NCBI GenBank assembly: GCA_937874455.1
Contig: CALNBE010000230.1
Span: forward strand, 1-18,179
Direction: 5' to 3'
DNA length: 18,179 nt
Origin: an uncultured Opitutia bacterium
GTDB lineage: Bacteria > Verrucomicrobiota > Verrucomicrobiia > Opitutales > UBA953
Shown in pieces: positions 14,768 to 18,179 of the stretch. The position numbers and the translations under genes were made by a program. The notes beneath the pieces were generated by a model that was not told the DNA's origin, did not search any database, and saw only the letters and a list, made by a program, of their open reading frames with translations. Position 1 is the first letter of the stretch, and every line of letters begins with the position of its first letter.

Positions 14768-14878
14768 GATGGATAAATAGGGAGTAAGTTAAAAACGACG
14801 AACGGTGATGAAGCTTTCCCCACGGTCAAGATTCATAGAAACACTCGTTCAAGATAATCTTTGCCAACAAGAAACAAA
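14768..14878. promoter_or_regulatory. gcvP leader with a direct repeat
   Basis: The space between the glnN terminator and gcvP must hold the gcvP promoter. On the minus strand two copies of ATCTTGA(A/C)CG(A/T)G lie at 14855-14844 and 14832-14821, 23 bases apart centre to centre, about two helical turns. They could be a regulator's operator. No clear -10 box was found, and the two-aptamer architecture of a glycine riboswitch does not fit in this length. Confidence 0.35.
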
Positions 14879-14907
14879 AAGAGCGGCCGCAACTCGCGGC
14901 CACTCTT
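14879..14907 (-). terminator. Rho-independent terminator of glnN
   Basis: On the minus strand a 12-bp stem with one G-T pair (14896-14907 with 14879-14890) and loop GAGTT is followed by a T-rich run beginning at 14878. It lies about 50 bases after the glnN stop and separates glnN from gcvP. Confidence 0.9.
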
Positions 14908-14955
14908 GTTGAACAGTAACAGCGTTCAATCAGTCAGGAATCGAACAAACTTAAC

Positions 14956-17130
14956 TTAGCGGAGGAAAAGCAGTTCCTGATAGGACGGCAGCGGCCAGAG
15001 ATCGTCGGCAACAATTTCTTCCAGCGCGTCGGCGGCTTCGCGAGCCTTCAACATCGCAGGAATAATTTTTTCGCAGGCATAAGTCGACTTGGCATGCGGA
15101 TCGCCCTTGGCTGCGTCGCGAATCGCTTCCAGCCCGTCCAGCGCAGCGACAAAGGCGGTCTGCAGCGCCACCACTTTTTCCAGAACGCCATCCTTTACGG
15201 AAAGCTCACCCAAGCTGTTGCGGGCTTGCGCCAGCTCGACGACATAGCGGTTGACCGCCGGATACAGCTGCGTGCGGCCGATTTCCAGCACCAGCTTGGA
15301 TTCCGTGAGAATGGTGTTGATGTAGCTTTCGAAGGTCAGCTCCTCGCGCGATTCCAGTTCGCGCTTGGTCAGCACCCCTTGGCGCTTGAAGGTTTCGATC
15401 GTGCTCTTGGCGGTCACCTCCACCAGCGCTTCCGGCGTAGTGCGGAGGTTTTTCAGTCCGCGCTTGGCGGCCTCGGCCTTCCACTCGTCGGAATAGCCAT
15501 TGCCGTTGAAGATGATAGAGCCGTGGTCGTTGAGGATTTCCTTCAACAACTTTTGCAGCGCGGCATTGAGCTTCTTCGGGTCACCCTTGGTTTCCTTCTC
15601 CAGACGGTCGGCAATGAACTCCAGGGAGTCGGCGACAATTGTGTTGAGGAGGAAAAGTGGACCGGCGATCGAGAAGTTCGACCCCACGGCGCGAAACTCA
15701 AACTTGTTTCCGGTGAAGGCAAAGGGAGAGGTACGATTGCGGTCTCCGGCATCCTTCGGGAGCAACGGAAGGGTGTCCACGCCGATCGACATCGTGCCAG
15801 CCTTCTTGGAGGACGAGGCGCTGCCGCTCTTTTGCAGCTGCTCAAAGACATCTCCCAGCTGGCTGCCCAGATAGACCGAGAGAATGGCCGGTGGCGCTTC
15901 ATTGGCACCCAAACGGTGGTCGTTGCCCGGCGAAGCGACGAAGGCGCGGAGCAATCCTTGGTGGATGCTCACGGCGCGCACTACGGCGGTCGCAAAAGTG
16001 AGAAACTGCGCGTTTTCGTGCGGGGTTTCACCAGGGTCCAGCAGGTTACCCACCTTGCCGCTGCCGAGCGACCAGTTGACGTGTTTGCCGGAGCCATTGA
16101 CGCCTGCAAAGGGCTTTTCCGCGAGGAGACAGACCAGTCCGTGCTTGCGCGCCACCTTCTTGAGGATGGTCATGGTCAGCTGCTGGTGGTCGTGCGCCAC
16201 GTTGGCCGTTTCAAAAATCGGCGCGACTTCATACTGGCCGGGAGCCACTTCATTGTGCCGGGTCTTGATCGGAATCCCGACTTTGAAGCACTCGTGCTCG
16301 ACTTCCATCATGTAGGCCAGCACCCGCTCCGGAATGGTACCGAAATATTGGTCTTCAAATTCCTGTCCGCGGGCCGGCTTGGCCCCGAAAAGCGTGCGTC
16401 CGCAGGTGTAGAGGTCGGGGCGCAGGTGGTAGAGCCGGGCGTCGACCAAGAAATACTCCTGCTCGGGGCCGGCGGTGGCTGCGACAAATCCAGTTTCGCT
16501 ATGGCCGAAAAGCTTCAGCACGCGTTGTGCTTGCCGGTTCAGGGCGTGCATGGAGCGCAACAGCGGGGTTTTCTTGTCCAGTGCTTCTCCGGTCCAGGAA
16601 ACAAAGGCGGTCGGAATGCAGAGCGTGGAACCGTTGACACCTTCCATGATGAAGGCCGGCGAGGTCACGTCCCACACAGTGTAACCACGCGCTTCAAAAG
16701 TGGCGCGAATACCACCATTGGGGAAAGAGGAGGCGTCAGGCTCGCCCTGAATCAGGGTTTTGCCGGAAAAAGAGGCCAAAGCACTGCTACCGGAAGGCTC
16801 GTAAAAGCTGTCGTGTTTTTCCGCAGTCAGCCCTGTCAACGGATAGAAAACGTGCGCGTAGTGCGTCGCACCGTGCGCCAATGCCCAATCCTTCATCACC
16901 GAGGCCACCACATCTGCAACCGTGGCGTCCATCTTGCCGCCGTTTTCGATCACATTCTTCAGGCTCTTGAAGATGTTCTTCGGCAAGCGTTTTTCCATCT
17001 TTTCGAGGGAAAAAACATTTATACCGAAAACATTTTCCACCTTCTCATTCTTGTAATCAAAGGAGGATGTTTCCTCGGTCAGGGATGCGATCCCTTCAAT
17101 TGCCTTACGTCGTGCAGCGTTTCCACTCAT
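14956..17130 (-). CDS. glnN: Glutamine synthetase type III
   Basis: A 724-residue GSIII, the large dodecameric class that makes glutamine from glutamate, ammonia and ATP. Class marks are the N-terminal VFGINVFS (34-41), [10 protein letters not shown] (221-230) with metal-binding glutamates, [20 protein letters not shown] (276-295), [10 protein letters not shown], the [11 protein letters not shown] segment (345-355) and the arginine-containing FRAVGSN region. Length matches the family (about 700-730). It has a strong sigma-54 promoter and its own terminator, so it is a single-gene unit. The ATG at 17130 lacks a Shine-Dalgarno. The last sense codons (FLR before TAA) coincide with an exact motif copy. 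Confidence 0.97.
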   Translation of the reverse strand: MSGNAARRKAIEGIASLTEETSSFDYKNEKVENVFGINVFSLEKMEKRLPKNIFKSLKNVIENGGKMDATVADVVASVMKDWALAHGATHYAHVFYPLTGLTAEKHDSFYEPSGSSALASFSGKTLIQGEPDASSFPNGGIRATFEARGYTVWDVTSPAFIMEGVNGSTLCIPTAFVSWTGEALDKKTPLLRSMHALNRQAQRVLKLFGHSETGFVAATAGPEQEYFLVDARLYHLRPDLYTCGRTLFGAKPARGQEFEDQYFGTIPERVLAYMMEVEHECFKVGIPIKTRHNEVAPGQYEVAPIFETANVAHDHQQLTMTILKKVARKHGLVCLLAEKPFAGVNGSGKHVNWSLGSGKVGNLLDPGETPHENAQFLTFATAVVRAVSIHQGLLRAFVASPGNDHRLGANEAPPAILSVYLGSQLGDVFEQLQKSGSASSSKKAGTMSIGVDTLPLLPKDAGDRNRTSPFAFTGNKFEFRAVGSNFSIAGPLFLLNTIVADSLEFIADRLEKETKGDPKKLNAALQKLLKEILNDHGSIIFNGNGYSDEWKAEAAKRGLKNLRTTPEALVEVTAKSTIETFKRQGVLTKRELESREELTFESYINTILTESKLVLEIGRTQLYPAVNRYVVELAQARNSLGELSVKDGVLEKVVALQTAFVAALDGLEAIRDAAKGDPHAKSTYACEKIIPAMLKAREAADALEEIVADDLWPLPSYQELLFLR
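14959..14968 (-). repeat. TTTCCTCCGC motif, exact copy, abutting the glnN stop codon
   Basis: Sense orientation at the very end of glnN: the motif ends exactly at the last sense codon and the TAA follows. It is the only exact copy in or near glnN. Confidence 0.85.
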
Positions 17131-17182
17131 GGGTATTTGTTTTTAATGGTTGGGAGTTAAAGTGTGTGTATGCGCTCTTTCA

Positions 17183-17198
17183 TGCAACAGGCGTGCCA
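17183..17198 (-). promoter_or_regulatory. Sigma-54 (RpoN) promoter of glnN
   Basis: The minus strand reads TGGCACGCCTGTTGCA, a full match to the -24/-12 consensus TGGCACG-N4-TTGC. The GG (17197/17196) and GC (17185/17184) elements have the correct spacing. Transcription would begin near 17172, giving a leader of about 41 bases before the glnN ATG at 17130. RpoN control of glutamine synthetase under nitrogen limitation is well established in other bacteria; the activator here is unknown. Confidence 0.88.
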
Positions 17199-17234
17199 AT
17201 GGCAAAAATCATCCCCTTTTCCCAAGCCACAGCC

Positions 17235-17278
17235 CAAATTTAGTCAAATTAACCAAATTTTGCACAATTTAACGCAAA
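17235..17278. promoter_or_regulatory. Phased CAAATT repeats and a TTTGC/GCAAA dyad upstream of the glnN promoter
   Basis: Three CAAATT blocks start at about 17235, 17245 and 17254, near one helical turn apart. They are followed by the inverted repeat TTTGC-N10-GCAAA (17259-17278), which overlaps the thiD stop codon. This AT-rich block sits 35-80 bases upstream of the sigma-54 promoter, where bent DNA or an activator/IHF site would be expected. Binding is inferred. Confidence 0.4.
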
Positions 17279-18075
17279 TGCGCGATGTAGGCTTGTCCGC
17301 AAACTTGCACAGGCCGCCGCATTCCTTGTTGCAAATAAGCATGCGCGTCGACGACCGCATGGGACAAAGATTTCCCTCTCGCCAAATGCGCCGCAATGGC
17401 CGAGGCCAAGGTGCAGCCGCTGCCGTGCGTGTTGGTCTTCGCCTGGCGTTTCGCCCGGAAAATTTGAGTAACGCCCCCAGGGAAGGCCAGCACGTCCTGC
17501 AGCTCCGGCGTGTCTGCGTGCCCGCCTTTGAGCAAAAGGGGACGGCCAAGTTTGTCCGCCAGACGCCGTGCGTCCTCCTGCATCGCCTCCGGGGCGATCG
17601 CGGGACGATGCCCGAGCAAAATTGCCGCCTCATCCAGATTGGGGGTGATGAGCGCGGCGCAGGGGAAAAGTTTTTCTCGCAAGGCCTCCACGGCACTTTC
17701 CTCCAACAACCGCGCCCCGCTGGTCGCCACCATCACGGGATCAAGCACCAGCGGCACGGTCACATTTTCCTCAACGAAACCAGCAACCGCCTCGATAATG
17801 GCCGCGTTGAGCAGCATGCCGGTCTTGATCGCCCCAACTTGAAAAAACCGCGTCACCTGCCGGGCTTGCTCCACCACAAAATCCGGGGCCACGGGGAAAA
17901 GTCCCGACACGCCTTCGGGATTTTGAGCGGTCAAACAAGTGATCGCGCTGGTGGCGTAAGCCCCGTTGGCCGCCATCGTCAGCAAATCGGCCTGAATCCC
18001 CGCCCCGCCGCCACTATCCGAACCGGCGATGGCAAGGGCAACAGGCAGGGGCGCAGAGGAAAGGATGTCGGGCAT
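17269..18075 (-). CDS. thiD: Hydroxymethylpyrimidine/phosphomethylpyrimidine kinase ThiD
   Basis: A 268-residue ribokinase-fold kinase that phosphorylates HMP and HMP-phosphate in thiamine synthesis. The start segment PVALAIAGSDSGGGAGIQADL, the VGAIKTGML segment, VLDPVMVATSG, the ITPNLDEA strand, LLKGGHA, and the anion-hole/catalytic NTHGSGCTLASAIAA (about 215-229) are all present. I chose the ATG at 18075, which gives the family's usual length. ATGs at 18105 and 18156 are in frame, but 18156 lies inside the terminator hairpin of the gene beyond the right edge. No other thi gene is in the window; it ends 71 bases before the glnN promoter. Confidence 0.95.
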   Translation of the reverse strand: MPDILSSAPLPVALAIAGSDSGGGAGIQADLLTMAANGAYATSAITCLTAQNPEGVSGLFPVAPDFVVEQARQVTRFFQVGAIKTGMLLNAAIIEAVAGFVEENVTVPLVLDPVMVATSGARLLEESAVEALREKLFPCAALITPNLDEAAILLGHRPAIAPEAMQEDARRLADKLGRPLLLKGGHADTPELQDVLAFPGGVTQIFRAKRQAKTNTHGSGCTLASAIAAHLARGKSLSHAVVDAHAYLQQGMRRPVQVCGQAYIAHLR

Positions 18076-18137
18076 GGCTAAAGGCAGTCGGTTTTTCTCT
18101 GGCATGGAGAAAATCAAAGTCTCTGTTGAGCAAAAAA
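18076..18137. other. thiD leader region
   Basis: This short stretch between the right-edge terminator and thiD must hold the thiD promoter. No convincing -35/-10 pair and no TPP riboswitch were seen. The first thiD codons (18053-18062, GCAGAGGAAA) carry a one-mismatch motif copy. Confidence 0.4.
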
Positions 18138-18173
18138 CAAAACCGCCGGAGAACAAGTCTCGCGGCGGTTTTG
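18138..18173 (-). terminator. Rho-independent terminator of a gene beyond the right edge
   Basis: On the minus strand a stem of about ten pairs (18164-18173 with 18138-18147), continued by an inner TCTC/GAGA helix, is followed by six T (18137-18132). It would stop minus-strand transcription entering from the right, so thiD has its own promoter. Confidence 0.88.
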
Positions 18174-18179
18174 CTCAGG

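Noticed and set aside
14768..14878. Possible glycine riboswitch before gcvP
   Set aside because: The space is too short for a tandem glycine aptamer, and I could not see the conserved cores.
15094..17160. A 688-codon open frame antisense to glnN
   Set aside because: Same cause: GC-rich third positions keep the opposite strand free of stops. glnN is well conserved and explains the region.
1..18179. CRISPR arrays, insertion sequences, prophage genes, dif site
   Set aside because: No regularly spaced long repeats, no transposase or phage genes, and no dif-like 28-mer were seen; the only tyrosine recombinase is a housekeeping XerC.

Overview
The window carries compact, mostly GC-rich bacterial chromosome: thirteen complete protein genes, one gene cut by the left edge, and one tRNA. 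The set (type III glutamine synthetase, single-chain glycine dehydrogenase, queF-queG, stand-alone CoaC, RimO, a bacterial Rsm22-like protein, and almost no Shine-Dalgarno sequences) together with a signal-peptide-bearing beta-barrel protein points to a Gram-negative bacterium. Verrucomicrobiota (Opitutae-like) is my best guess, made from general impression rather than any search.

Layout. Positions 1-296 (minus) hold the start of a tryptophan-rich membrane protein that runs off the left edge. A tRNA-Pro(CGG) gene with its own terminator lies at 596-704 (minus). Positions 931-4732 (plus) hold ybaB, recR, an Rsm22-like methyltransferase gene and a YihY/BrkB membrane protein gene. They converge on a seven-gene minus-strand run at 4769-10752. 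In transcription order this run is: outer-membrane barrel protein, small MscS channel, coaC, queG, queF, xerC, rimO. A lone ZnuB/MntB-type ABC permease (10912-11760, plus) is transcribed away from that run and converges on gcvP (11786-14767, minus). Upstream of gcvP lie glnN (14956-17130, minus) and thiD (17269-18075, minus), and the right edge holds the terminator of a gene outside the window.

How the genes fit together. queG and queF act in queuosine synthesis for tRNA and sit next to rimO, which modifies ribosomal protein S12. With the Rsm22-like gene this makes the centre of the window rich in translation-modification functions. ybaB and recR form the usual nucleoid/repair pair. glnN and gcvP handle nitrogen and one-carbon/glycine metabolism. 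glnN has a full-consensus sigma-54 promoter, so nitrogen control is likely.

The most striking signal is not a gene. The 10-mer TTTCCTCCGC (reverse complement GCGGAGGAAA) occurs 14 times exactly and about 20 more times with one mismatch. It occurs in both orientations, inside genes and between them, and several copies form inverted pairs. I estimate about 0.04 exact copies by chance. Density, symmetry, dyads at gene ends and placement in variable protein segments all resemble DNA uptake sequences of naturally competent bacteria, but the motif is not one I recognise.
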